From NCBI GenBank assembly GCA_023434015.1, contig JAEYTM010000201.1:1-13071 (forward strand): a DNA stretch of 13,071 nt. The letters run 5' to 3'. Origin of the DNA: Pseudomonadota bacterium. GTDB taxonomy: Bacteria; Pseudomonadota; Alphaproteobacteria; Caulobacterales; Caulobacteraceae. The position numbers and the translations under genes are program-made. Positions 1-6,667 of this stretch are shown in pieces. Numbering within the stretch: the stretch's first letter is position 1; each line of letters starts with the position of its first letter. The notes below the pieces were generated by a model. It worked only from the letters and a program-made list of their open reading frames with translations, was not told the DNA's origin and made no database searches.

Positions 1-1
1 G

Positions 2-1264
2 GGCCCCGCCCTGCCCGGAGCAGCGACCGCCGGCCCGAACGAGCGCGCCGGCCTGGCGCTCTCGACCGGAGCGGACAGCAACTTCGCCCGCGATCGAAAC
101 ATCAGCGTCTCGCAACGCCCCCGCCCCGACTACGAGGCTCGCGGCCTGCGCACCGGGGCCTTCCTGGTCTATCCGAAGATCACGGCCACCTACGAGCACA
201 ACGACAACATCTACGCGGCAGAGACCAACGAGGTGGATGACAACGTCCTGCGCCTGACGCCGGAGGTTGCGCTGACCTCCGACTGGCCACGGCATGCCTT
301 GGCGGCCTATGCGCGAGGCACCTTCAACCGCTTCCAGGATTTCGGAACGGAAGACACCGACGACTATGGCTTCGGCGCCAGCGGCCGCCTGGACGTGCTT
401 CGCAACGCCAGCATCTCCGGCGGGGCGGACCACGCCCGCCTGACCGAGCCCCGCACCTCGCCGAACAGCCCCGCGGCGGCGCTGGAGCCTGTGCAGTACG
501 ATCTGACGTCCGCCCGGATCCTCGCCTCGCGTGAGTTCAACCGGCTGAAGCTGTCCGGCCGCTATGGCTACCAGGACTTCGACTATCGCAGCCCGCCCCG
601 CACCGGGGGCGGCATTGTCGACCAGAGCTTCCGCGACCGCAGCATCATGGAGTTCATGGGGCGTGCCGACTATGCGGTTAGCCCCGATACGGCCCTGTTC
701 TTCGAAGTCACGGGCAACACCCGCGATTACGACCGCCAGCCGCCCGCCGCACCGCTGCAGCGCGACTCCGATGGCGTGCAGGCGCTCGTCGGCGCCAATT
801 TCGAGCTGGGCGCCCTGACCCGCGGCGAAATCGCGGTCGGCTACATCAGCCAGTCCTTCGAAGACCCGACGCTGGACAAGATCGACGGCTTCGGGGCGCG
901 GGCCCAGGTCGAATGGTTCCCGACCGAACTGACCACCCTCACTTTCGCCGGCTCGCGGAGCGTGGAAGACAGCGCCACCCCCGGCGCCGGCGCCTACCTG
1001 TCGTCCAACATCAGCGCCCAGATAGATCATGAGCTGATGCGCAACGTCATTCTCACCGCCCAGGCGGCCTACGGGGAGGACGAGTACGACGTGATCGGCC
1101 GCCGGGACGAACGCAAGAACTTCGGCCTCAGCGCGACCTATCTGATCAACCGCGTGGTCGGGGTCACCGCCAGCTACAGCTACGCCGATCAGGACACGGT
1201 GAAGGGCGTGGGATCGCCATTCACGGTCAACAAGTTCGCCGCCACCCTGACCGCCCAGTTCTGA
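2..1264 (+). CDS. Outer-membrane beta-barrel protein, BBP2_2 (putative beta-barrel porin 2) type, 5'-truncated
   Basis: The reading frame is open from the left window edge to the TGA at 1262-1264, giving 420 visible residues; the true start and signal peptide lie outside. The first internal start codon (GTG at 233) is too late, because residues upstream of it already match the family (GLRTGAFLVYPKI, then YEHNDNIYA, about residues 48-72 of the visible part). The rest alternates polar and hydrophobic residues with many Tyr/Phe, as in amphipathic beta strands, and the protein ends in ...TLTAQF, with the terminal Phe expected of an outer-membrane insertion signal. Family members are commonly found in EPS and exosortase-type loci and are thought to help move or anchor polysaccharide at the outer membrane; no enzymatic role is known to me. 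It lies 120 bp upstream of the kinase gene on the same strand, which supports a role in the same pathway. The family call is fairly secure; the exact function is inference. Confidence 0.82.
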   Translation, partial: GPALPGAATAGPNERAGLALSTGADSNFARDRNISVSQRPRPDYEARGLRTGAFLVYPKITATYEHNDNIYAAETNEVDDNVLRLTPEVALTSDWPRHALAAYARGTFNRFQDFGTEDTDDYGFGASGRLDVLRNASISGGADHARLTEPRTSPNSPAAALEPVQYDLTSARILASREFNRLKLSGRYGYQDFDYRSPPRTGGGIVDQSFRDRSIMEFMGRADYAVSPDTALFFEVTGNTRDYDRQPPAAPLQRDSDGVQALVGANFELGALTRGEIAVGYISQSFEDPTLDKIDGFGARAQVEWFPTELTTLTFAGSRSVEDSATPGAGAYLSSNISAQIDHELMRNVILTAQAAYGEDEYDVIGRRDERKNFGLSATYLINRVVGVTASYSYADQDTVKGVGSPFTVNKFAATLTAQF

Positions 1265-1284
1265 GGCCGGTGCAGCGTCAGCGA

Positions 1285-1297
1285 CGGGCCGCGCCCG
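1285..1297 (+). other. Small GC stem-loop after the beta-barrel gene
   Basis: CGGGC-CGC-GCCCG can form a 5-bp stem with a 3-nt loop, starting 20 nt after the stop codon of the beta-barrel gene. No T tract follows, so it is not a classical intrinsic terminator. It may stabilise the mRNA 3' end or be chance in such GC-rich DNA. Confidence 0.25.
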
Positions 1298-1345
1298 CGT
1301 CCGGGATATTGCAGGCGACGCCACCGGGATTACGGTGCGTCCGGC

Positions 1346-1359
1346 GGCCGGCGCCGGCC
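1346..1359. repeat. Perfect 14-bp palindrome upstream of the kinase gene
   Basis: GGCCGGCGCCGGCC reads the same on both strands. It ends 12 bp before the GAGG taken as the ribosome binding site of the kinase gene. As RNA it could fold as GGCCG-GCGC-CGGCC; as DNA it could be an operator. The 120-bp gap (1265-1384) also holds two CCGGGAT repeats (1301-1307 and 1324-1330) and no promoter I can recognise. GC-only palindromes arise easily by chance at this base composition. Confidence 0.3.
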
Positions 1360-1371
1360 TGGGCGGCCTTT

Positions 1372-1375
1372 GAGG
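1372..1375 (+). promoter_or_regulatory. Ribosome binding site fixing the kinase start
   Basis: GAGG lies 9 nt before the ATG at 1385. It overlaps the TTG at 1370 that would otherwise extend the frame by five codons, so the ATG at 1385 is the better start. A second in-frame ATG at 1391 is possible. Confidence 0.5.
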
Positions 1376-1384
1376 CTCAACGGA

Positions 1385-3622
1385 ATGAACATGCATAACG
1401 CGTCGCTTTCCGAGGCCGACCGCGCTGCGCCGCCGGCGTCAGCCTCGCCGCTCGGTCAGCTGGACCTGCGCCGGCTCTATTCGGTGTTCCACCGCCGCAT
1501 GCGGCTCTACGGCGCGGTGGCGCTGCTGGTCTTCCTGATCTCGGTCCTGATGCTGCTGCAGGCGACGCCGATGTACACGGCCACCGCCAGCGTGATGCTG
1601 GATCCACGCCGGGAGCAGGTCACCGACATCGAGGAGGTCCTGTCCGGCCTGCCGCCGGATTCCAGCGTCATCGACACCGAAGTCGAGGTGCTCAAATCGC
1701 GACAGCTGGCCGAGCGCGTCGTCGAGGCGCTGAAGCTGGACGAGGACCCGGAATTCAACGGCGCCCTGCGCGAACCCAGCGGTCGGGCCGCGGCCGTGGC
1801 GGCGGTGAAGGGCCTGTTCGCCTCCGCCACCCCGGCGGCGGTCGCCGAGAGTCCGGCCGCGATACAGCGGCGACGGGACGGGATCGTCGACGGCGTGCTG
1901 GGCCGGCTGGCGGTCAGCCGGACGGGACTGACCTACATCATCAGGATCAGCTTCCAGTCCGAGCGCCCGGGCCGCGCCGCGGAGATCGCCAACAAGTACG
2001 CCGAACTCTATCTGCTGGAGCAGATGGAGGCGAAATTCGACGCCACCAACCAGGCTACCCAGTGGCTCAACAGCCGGCTGGACGAATTGCGCCAGCAGGT
2101 GCTGCAGAACGAGGCGGCGGTCCAGCAGTACAAGATCGACAACAACCTGCTCAGCGCGTCCGGAACCAACCTGACCGAGCAGGAGATCTCCAGCTACAAC
2201 GTCACCCTCGCCCAAGCCCGCGCCCAGCTGGCCGAAGACGAGGCGCGGCTGCGCACCGCCCAGGAGCAACTGGCCAGAGGCTCCAGCGGCGACGATGTCG
2301 GCGAGGCGCTGACCTCTCCGGTGGTGCAGCAGCTTCGCCAGCAGCGGGCCCAGGTGAGCGCCAATGTCGCCGACCTGCAGGGCCGCTACGGCGAGCGCCA
2401 TCCCGAGATGCTCAAGGCGACGCGCCAGCTCTCGGACATCGACACCCAGATCCAGCAGGAGATCCAGCGGATCATCTCGAACCTGCAGGCGCGGGTGCAG
2501 GTGTCCCGCCAGCGGGCCGCCGCGACGTCCGGCAGCCTCGGCGGCGCCCGCGGCGCCCTGGCGTCGAACAACCGCGCCATGGTCCGCCTCAACGAACTCC
2601 AGCGGAACGCCGACGCCTCGCGCACCGTCTATGAGAGCTACCTCAATCGCTACAAGGAAACGAGCAGCCAGCAGGGGATCGGCCAGTCTGACGCGCGCAT
2701 CGTCTCCAAGGCGAAAATCCCCACGGCGCAGAGCTCGCCGAACGTCAGCCGCAGCCTGTTCCTCGGCCTGATCCTCGCCCTGGGCGCAGGGGCCGGCGCA
2801 GTGGTGCTGGCCGAGACCCTCGATTCAGGCCTGACCACCGCCGAGGACATCGAACGGCGGCTCGACACCTCCTATCTCGGCGCGATCCCGAGCCTGGCGT
2901 CGGTGGCCGACAACACCAGCGTCGCCCCGATCGATCATGTGGTCGAGAAACCGCTTTCGGCCTTCTCCGAAGCCTTCCGCAACCTGCGCGCCTCGATCCT
3001 CTACTCGCGGCTGGGCGAGCGGGTGCAGGTGGTGGCCATAACCTCCGCCCTGCCCGGCGAAGGCAAGACGACCACCTCGATCTGCCTGGGACGGGTCGCC
3101 GCGCTGCAGGGCTCAAGGGTCATTGTGGTGGACTGCGACCTTCGTCGTCAGACCGTGAACCGGCTCCTGCGCGAGGAGCCCGCCGTCGGCCTGCTCGAGG
3201 CCCTGAGTGGCGAGGCCACGCTGCAACAGGCCATATCGGTGGATGCGGAGACCGGCGCGCACTTCCTGCCGCTGGCGAAAAGCGCCTTCACGCCGAAGGA
3301 CATCTTCGGCTCGGCGGCCATGGACCGGCTGCTTGGCGAGCTGCGGGCCCGCTACGACCTCGTGATCCTGGACACCGCGCCGGTTCTGGCCGTGGCCGAC
3401 ACCCGCATGCTGGGACCCAAGGCCGACACGGTGGTCTGCCTCGTGCGTTGGCGGAAGACACCGCAGCACGCGGTCGAGGCCGCCTTCCGCATGCTGACCG
3501 GCACCGGAGCGCACCTCGGCGGTGTCGCCCTCACCCAGATGGATATGAACGCGCAGGCCAGGTACGGCTACGGCGATCCGGGCTACTATTATGCGGAGTA
3601 CAAGAAGTACTACGTCAGCTGA
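1385..3622 (+). CDS. Polysaccharide co-polymerase / BY-kinase (Wzc/GumC/ExoP-like tyrosine autokinase)
   Basis: This 745-residue inner-membrane protein has the usual length and domain order of proteobacterial Wzc proteins. A short cytoplasmic N-terminus precedes TM1 (about 41-58) and a Wzz-type start (ATPMYTATASVML). A long periplasmic region, rich in Gln/Ala/Arg and likely coiled coil, runs to TM2 (about 458-478). The cytoplasmic kinase carries Walker A LPGEGKTTT (Lys561), Walker A' VVDCDLRR (Asp583) and Walker B LVILDTAPV (Asp663). The last 20 residues hold eight tyrosines (727, 729, 734-736, 739, 742, 743), the autophosphorylation cluster. In this family cycles of Tyr phosphorylation change the oligomeric state and control chain length and export through the outer-membrane channel. 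No cognate phosphatase is visible. Co-polymerase and kinase are fused, unlike XrtA/PEP-CTERM loci, where they are separate proteins. It follows the beta-barrel gene on the same strand and converges with the small membrane protein gene. Confidence 0.95.
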   Translation: MNMHNASLSEADRAAPPASASPLGQLDLRRLYSVFHRRMRLYGAVALLVFLISVLMLLQATPMYTATASVMLDPRREQVTDIEEVLSGLPPDSSVIDTEVEVLKSRQLAERVVEALKLDEDPEFNGALREPSGRAAAVAAVKGLFASATPAAVAESPAAIQRRRDGIVDGVLGRLAVSRTGLTYIIRISFQSERPGRAAEIANKYAELYLLEQMEAKFDATNQATQWLNSRLDELRQQVLQNEAAVQQYKIDNNLLSASGTNLTEQEISSYNVTLAQARAQLAEDEARLRTAQEQLARGSSGDDVGEALTSPVVQQLRQQRAQVSANVADLQGRYGERHPEMLKATRQLSDIDTQIQQEIQRIISNLQARVQVSRQRAAATSGSLGGARGALASNNRAMVRLNELQRNADASRTVYESYLNRYKETSSQQGIGQSDARIVSKAKIPTAQSSPNVSRSLFLGLILALGAGAGAVVLAETLDSGLTTAEDIERRLDTSYLGAIPSLASVADNTSVAPIDHVVEKPLSAFSEAFRNLRASILYSRLGERVQVVAITSALPGEGKTTTSICLGRVAALQGSRVIVVDCDLRRQTVNRLLREEPAVGLLEALSGEATLQQAISVDAETGAHFLPLAKSAFTPKDIFGSAAMDRLLGELRARYDLVILDTAPVLAVADTRMLGPKADTVVCLVRWRKTPQHAVEAAFRMLTGTGAHLGGVALTQMDMNAQARYGYGDPGYYYAEYKKYYVS

Positions 3623-3636
3623 GCGCCGCGCTCAGC
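3618..3636. terminator. Bidirectional hairpin between convergent genes, no U tract
   Basis: GCTGAGCG-CCG-CGCTCAGC is a perfect 8-bp stem with a 3-nt loop. The left arm contains the kinase stop codon (TGA 3620-3622) and the right arm contains the stop of the opposite gene (TGA on the minus strand, 3634-3632). Being symmetric, it can form in transcripts from either side. No T run follows on either strand, so it is not a textbook Rho-independent terminator; it may define or protect mRNA 3' ends or reduce read-through between the convergent genes. Confidence 0.5.
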
Positions 3637-3907
3637 CGAGGACCGAGACCGCCCAGCTCAGCGCCGTCCACCAGAAAGCCAGGCACAGGCCGCCGGCGAT
3701 CAGCAGCGCTGTTCCGAACAGGGCCAGGCGGCCGTAGTCGGGCTGCAGGGCGGGCGCCGGATTGAACAGGTCTTCCAAGGCGATCTGAAGCTCCAGGGCG
3801 GGTGAGCGGCCAGGGGGCTCATCCCCCGTCGCAAGGGTGAGGTCCGCCCGGGGCGTCGCCGGAAGCCCGGCGTAAACCACGGTGTCGTTGCGGGCCGCCT
3901 GGGTCAT
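3632..3907 (-). CDS. Small hypothetical membrane protein (91 aa), unrecognised family
   Basis: I do not recognise this protein. The frame could start at 3943, but the ATG at 3907 is preferred because GGGAGG lies 5 nt before it. Residues 1-59 are hydrophilic and rich in Ala, Pro and Asp, with a possible short amphipathic helix (ALELQIALEDLF). Residues 61-91 are strongly hydrophobic with three tryptophans (GLCLAFWWTALSWAV) and could form one long or two short membrane helices; only one or two residues would remain after them. There is no signal peptide, so a tail-anchored or N-in topology is likely. It lies on the opposite strand between the kinase and the phosphotransferase, 9 bp from the kinase stop and 199 bp from the next start. 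That position suggests an accessory or regulatory part in EPS assembly, but this is inference. The strong ribosome binding site and candidate promoter argue that it is a real gene. Confidence 0.62.
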   Translation of the reverse strand: MTQAARNDTVVYAGLPATPRADLTLATGDEPPGRSPALELQIALEDLFNPAPALQPDYGRLALFGTALLIAGGLCLAFWWTALSWAVSVLG

Positions 3908-3912
3908 GCAAA

Positions 3913-3918
3913 CCTCCC
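3913..3918 (-). promoter_or_regulatory. Strong ribosome binding site of the small membrane protein gene
   Basis: GGGAGG on the minus strand lies 5 nt before the ATG at 3907. It is one of the best Shine-Dalgarno matches in a window where most genes have weak ones, and it decides the start against the upstream ATG at 3943. Confidence 0.6.
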
Positions 3919-3946
3919 GGATGCAGTCCCAGCAGGCGCTCAACTC

Positions 3947-3975
3947 CTTAAATCCGCGTTGCGTTGCAGGGTTAA
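3947..3975 (-). promoter_or_regulatory. Candidate promoter of the small membrane protein gene
   Basis: On the minus strand, TTAACC (3975-3970) and TTTAAG (3952-3947) are separated by 17 bp, each matching a sigma-70-type consensus at four of six positions. The spacing is ideal, and a start near 3940 would leave a leader of about 33 nt containing the strong ribosome binding site. The local AT content stands out in otherwise GC-rich DNA. No experimental support is available. Confidence 0.38.
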
Positions 3976-3990
3976 CGGGCGCGCCCCCTA

Positions 3991-4007
3991 CGCGATCGCC
4001 GATCGCG
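3991..4007. promoter_or_regulatory. Perfect 17-bp palindrome in the divergent promoter region (candidate operator)
   Basis: CGCGATCG-C-CGATCGCG has two perfect 8-bp arms around one base. It lies between the candidate promoters of the small membrane protein (minus) and the sugar-phosphate transferase (plus), where a dimeric regulator could control both. I cannot name a regulator that binds this motif. GATC/CGATCG-rich palindromes also occur for reasons unrelated to transcription, so the role is inference. Confidence 0.4.
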
Positions 4008-4056
4008 GAGCAATGTCATTTAAGTTTCCGGCCTGTGATGTAACGCCGCACACCAT

Positions 4057-4066
4057 CCGCTATAGT
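4057..4066 (+). promoter_or_regulatory. Candidate -10 element before the sugar-phosphate transferase gene
   Basis: CCGCTATAGT contains GCTATA, which resembles the Caulobacter housekeeping -10 consensus GCTANAWC. The same octamer CCGCTATA recurs at 11224-11231 before the amidotransferase gene. TGTAACGC (4039-4046) is a possible but poor -35. Transcription from here would leave a leader of about 35 nt. In it GGAGGGG (4071-4077) lies unusually far (29 nt) from the ATG at 4107, with a small GCAC/GTGC stem between them (4081-4093). Confidence 0.35.
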
Positions 4067-4106
4067 TGCAGGAGGGGCTGGCACACTTCGTGCTTGGGGG
4101 CTTTCG

Positions 4107-5384
4107 ATGGTGTCGATGGCATACGAACGGGATGGAGAGGTGGGAGGCCCCGGCCGCCCGCACTTCGATCGCCTCGTCCTCGCCCTGGCGTTCGCCCTCC
4201 CCCTCGTAGTGGCCGTGCTCGTCTATGGCGGGGTTTACCTGGGGACGCCGAACCCGCTCCACCTGCATCCTCAGGACCGGCTGCATATCCTGGTCAATCT
4301 CGCCTGCGCCTACACCGTGCTGATTTTCGCCGCGCGGGCGCACGGGCATCTCGACCGCAAGCTGACCCAGACGGTGATGGTCGCCCTGCTGGTGAACGGC
4401 GTGCTGGCCTTCCTGATCCTGAGCGGGCGCTGGTACTTCTCCCGCCCGATCCTGCTGACCAACCTCGTCGTCACGGTGATGCTGGCCATTGGCCTGGTCC
4501 TGGCGCGCCACCGGATCGGCGGCCCCCGTGTGGCCTTCATCCGGCCGCTGGCCGAAAGCTCCGCGCCGTCCCGGCACTTCGGCGACCTGGTGACCTCGCC
4601 GACCGTCGACCTGACCCGCTACGACGTCATCCTGGTGGCCTTCACTGGCGGTATCAGCGTCGAGTGGGCGCGCGCCTTGTCGCGGGCGATGCTCGCCGGA
4701 TGCCAGGTCCGGCATGTAGGCGAATATGTCGAGGACGTCCGCGGCTCGGTGGCGCTGGAGCATTTCGACCTCAACCAGGTCTCCAACGTCAGCCTCGTCT
4801 CCTATCGTCCGCTGAAGCGGTTCACCGACCTGGCGGCTGTACTCTTCGTGCTGCCACTGGCCCTGCCGATCATCGGCCTCGCCGCCCTGGCCATCCTGGC
4901 CACGACGCGCGGCCCGGCCTTCTTCGTCCAGGAGCGCGTCGGCCTGGGCGGCCAGCGCTTCCGGATGTGGAAGCTGCGGACCATGCGCCATTCGCCTCCC
5001 GGCGAGGCTCAGCGGGCGGCGACGCCCGGCGACGCGCGGATCACTCGGGTCGGCGCCCTGCTGCGCCGCTTCCGGATCGATGAACTGCCGCAGCTGTGGA
5101 ACGTGCTGAAGGGCGAGATGAGCCTGATCGGGCCGCGTCCGGAAGCCGTACCCTTCCACGAGGAGTACGTCCGCGCCTTGCCGATGTACGCCTATCGCAA
5201 CCTGGTCCGCCCCGGGATCACCGGCTGGGCCCAGGTCTGCGCGCCGCCCTCGGCCAACGCCGACGAGGCCCGGCGAAAGCTCACCTACGACCTGTTCTAC
5301 GTGAAGCGCATGGGTCTGTTCCTCGACCTGCAGATCCTCCTGCGAACCATCTGGACCGTGACCCACGGAGCGGGCGTCCGGTGA
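4107..5384 (+). CDS. Polyprenyl-phosphate sugar-phosphate transferase (EPS initiating enzyme, WbaP/WcaJ/HfsE-like)
   Basis: This 425-residue inner-membrane enzyme would transfer a sugar-1-phosphate from a nucleotide sugar to undecaprenyl phosphate, the first step of repeat-unit assembly. Four hydrophobic segments (about 23-46, 56-75, 88-110, 113-133) are followed by a short soluble domain and then the Bac_transf catalytic domain. That domain starts at the KRFTD membrane re-entrant helix (Lys237-Asp241) and carries FVQERVG, FRMWKLRTMR, DELPQLWNVLKGEMSLIGPRPE-type sequence with the Asp325-Glu326 dyad, RPGITGWAQV, and the end motif LTYDLFYVKRMGLFLDLQIL. The middle domain lacks the Gly-rich Rossmann motif of WcaJ-like proteins (here VAFIRPLAESS) and looks degenerate. 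The ATG at 4107 has only GGGGG six nt upstream; ATG 4116 is an alternative. Sugar specificity cannot be read. It heads the five-gene plus-strand series. Confidence 0.93.
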   Translation: MVSMAYERDGEVGGPGRPHFDRLVLALAFALPLVVAVLVYGGVYLGTPNPLHLHPQDRLHILVNLACAYTVLIFAARAHGHLDRKLTQTVMVALLVNGVLAFLILSGRWYFSRPILLTNLVVTVMLAIGLVLARHRIGGPRVAFIRPLAESSAPSRHFGDLVTSPTVDLTRYDVILVAFTGGISVEWARALSRAMLAGCQVRHVGEYVEDVRGSVALEHFDLNQVSNVSLVSYRPLKRFTDLAAVLFVLPLALPIIGLAALAILATTRGPAFFVQERVGLGGQRFRMWKLRTMRHSPPGEAQRAATPGDARITRVGALLRRFRIDELPQLWNVLKGEMSLIGPRPEAVPFHEEYVRALPMYAYRNLVRPGITGWAQVCAPPSANADEARRKLTYDLFYVKRMGLFLDLQILLRTIWTVTHGAGVR

Positions 5385-5397
5385 TGTCGGCGACCAC

Positions 5398-6666
5398 ATG
5401 ACCGCGGCGGCGCAGAAGGAGCGGCCGGCGGGCGACAGATCGATCCCCGAGGCCCGGACGGAACCGCCGCCGGCCAGCGCCCGCGCGCCGATCCGGCTCG
5501 CCGTCCTCAACTCCCATCCGATCCAGTATTTCGCGCCGCTCTACGCCCATATGAACGCCGATCCGTCGTTCGAGGTGACGGCGCTGTACATGAGCGACGC
5601 CAGCCTGCGCGGCGCGCAGGACCCCGGCTTCGGCCAGGCGGTGACCTGGAACATCGACCTGCTCGCCGGCTATCGCAGCGTCTTCCTGGGCGAGGCGGCG
5701 CGGCGCCGGACGCCGGGCGGCTTCCTCTCGCTCGTCGTCCCCGAGGTCTGGCGGGAGGTCCGCTCCGGCCGTTACGACGCCCTGATGGTCCACGGCCACC
5801 ACTATGCCGGCAACCTCATCGCCATCGCCGCTGCGAAATCGATCGGCATTCCGATACTGGTGCGCGGCGAGACCCATCTCGGCCTGTTGCGGGGCGGGAT
5901 GAAGCGCTGGCTGCGCCGGCCGGTGATGAACCTGTTCTACCGGCTGATCGACCGCGCCATGGCCATCGGCTCGGCCAACGCCGACTTCTACCGGGCCATG
6001 GGCGTGCCGGACGACAAGATCTTCATCGCCCCCTACAGCGTGGACAACGCCCGCTTCGCGGCCCGGTCCGAGGCCGCGCCGGGGGAGCGGGCCGAATGGC
6101 GCGCACGCTTCGGCATCCCGGAAGAGACGGTCGCTGTCCTCTACGCCGCCAAGTTCACCCGCAGGAAACACCCCGACGACCTGCTGGCGGCCGCCGGCCA
6201 GTTGAAGGCCCAGACCGGCGCGCCCTTCACCGTGGTGATGTGCGGCTCCGGCGAACTGGAACCCGAACTGCGCGACTACTGCGCCCGGCACGGTCTCGAC
6301 AACGTGGTGTTCACCGGCTTCGTCAACCAGGCCGACCTGCCCAGGCTCTACGGCGCCTGCGACGTCTTCGTGCTGCCGTCGGAGAACGAGCCGTGGGCCC
6401 TGGCGGTGAACGAGGCCATGTGCGCCGGCCTGCCGATCGTCCTGTCGCGGGAGATCGGCTGCGTCGCCGACCTCGTGCGCGACGGCGAGAACGGCTTCAC
6501 CTTCGAGGCGGGCGACGTTCCCGCCCTGGCGGCGGCCCTGCGGCGCCTGGTCGAGGACGACGACCTGCGCGCCCGCCAGTCGGAAGCCAGCCGGCGGACG
6601 ATTGCGCGCTGGGGCTACCGCGAATGCGCCGAGGGGCTGCGGGCCGCCCTGGCCGCCCGCGCCTGA
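5398..6666 (+). CDS. Glycosyltransferase family 4 (GT-B fold)
   Basis: This 422-residue cytoplasmic glycosyltransferase would add a sugar to the lipid-linked repeat unit at the inner face of the membrane. The N-terminal Rossmann domain begins at about residue 33 (RLAVLNSHPIQYF, Ser39-Phe45), a sequence typical of GT4 enzymes in EPS loci. The C-terminal domain begins near VLYAAKFTRRKHPDDLL (conserved GT4 Lys region) and continues with VVMCGSGELEPELR and FTGFVNQADLPRLY. It has the retaining-enzyme E-x7-E motif (Glu331 and Glu339 in ENEPWALAVNEAM). There are no membrane segments. The first 32 residues are Pro/Arg-rich and unlike the family, so a later start is conceivable, but no good one is seen. 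It starts 13 bp after the phosphotransferase stop with a poor ribosome binding site, which suggests coupling. Retaining mechanism is family knowledge; donor and acceptor are unknown. Confidence 0.94.
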   Translation: MTAAAQKERPAGDRSIPEARTEPPPASARAPIRLAVLNSHPIQYFAPLYAHMNADPSFEVTALYMSDASLRGAQDPGFGQAVTWNIDLLAGYRSVFLGEAARRRTPGGFLSLVVPEVWREVRSGRYDALMVHGHHYAGNLIAIAAAKSIGIPILVRGETHLGLLRGGMKRWLRRPVMNLFYRLIDRAMAIGSANADFYRAMGVPDDKIFIAPYSVDNARFAARSEAAPGERAEWRARFGIPEETVAVLYAAKFTRRKHPDDLLAAAGQLKAQTGAPFTVVMCGSGELEPELRDYCARHGLDNVVFTGFVNQADLPRLYGACDVFVLPSENEPWALAVNEAMCAGLPIVLSREIGCVADLVRDGENGFTFEAGDVPALAAALRRLVEDDDLRARQSEASRRTIARWGYRECAEGLRAALAARA

Positions 6667-6667
6667 C

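Noticed and set aside
1370..1384. Upstream TTG start adding five codons to the kinase
   Set aside because: The TTG region overlaps the GAGG ribosome binding site of the ATG at 1385, and no site precedes the TTG at the right distance.
3948..4023. TTAA elements at 3948, 3972 and 4020 as CtrA boxes
   Set aside because: The full CtrA site is TTAA-N7-TTAA; the spacings here do not fit.
5384..5401. Five-codon ORF linking the phosphotransferase stop and the glycosyltransferase start (TGATG ... ATGA)
   Set aside because: It could act as a coupling mini-ORF, but it has no ribosome binding site and an ORF this short is easily chance.
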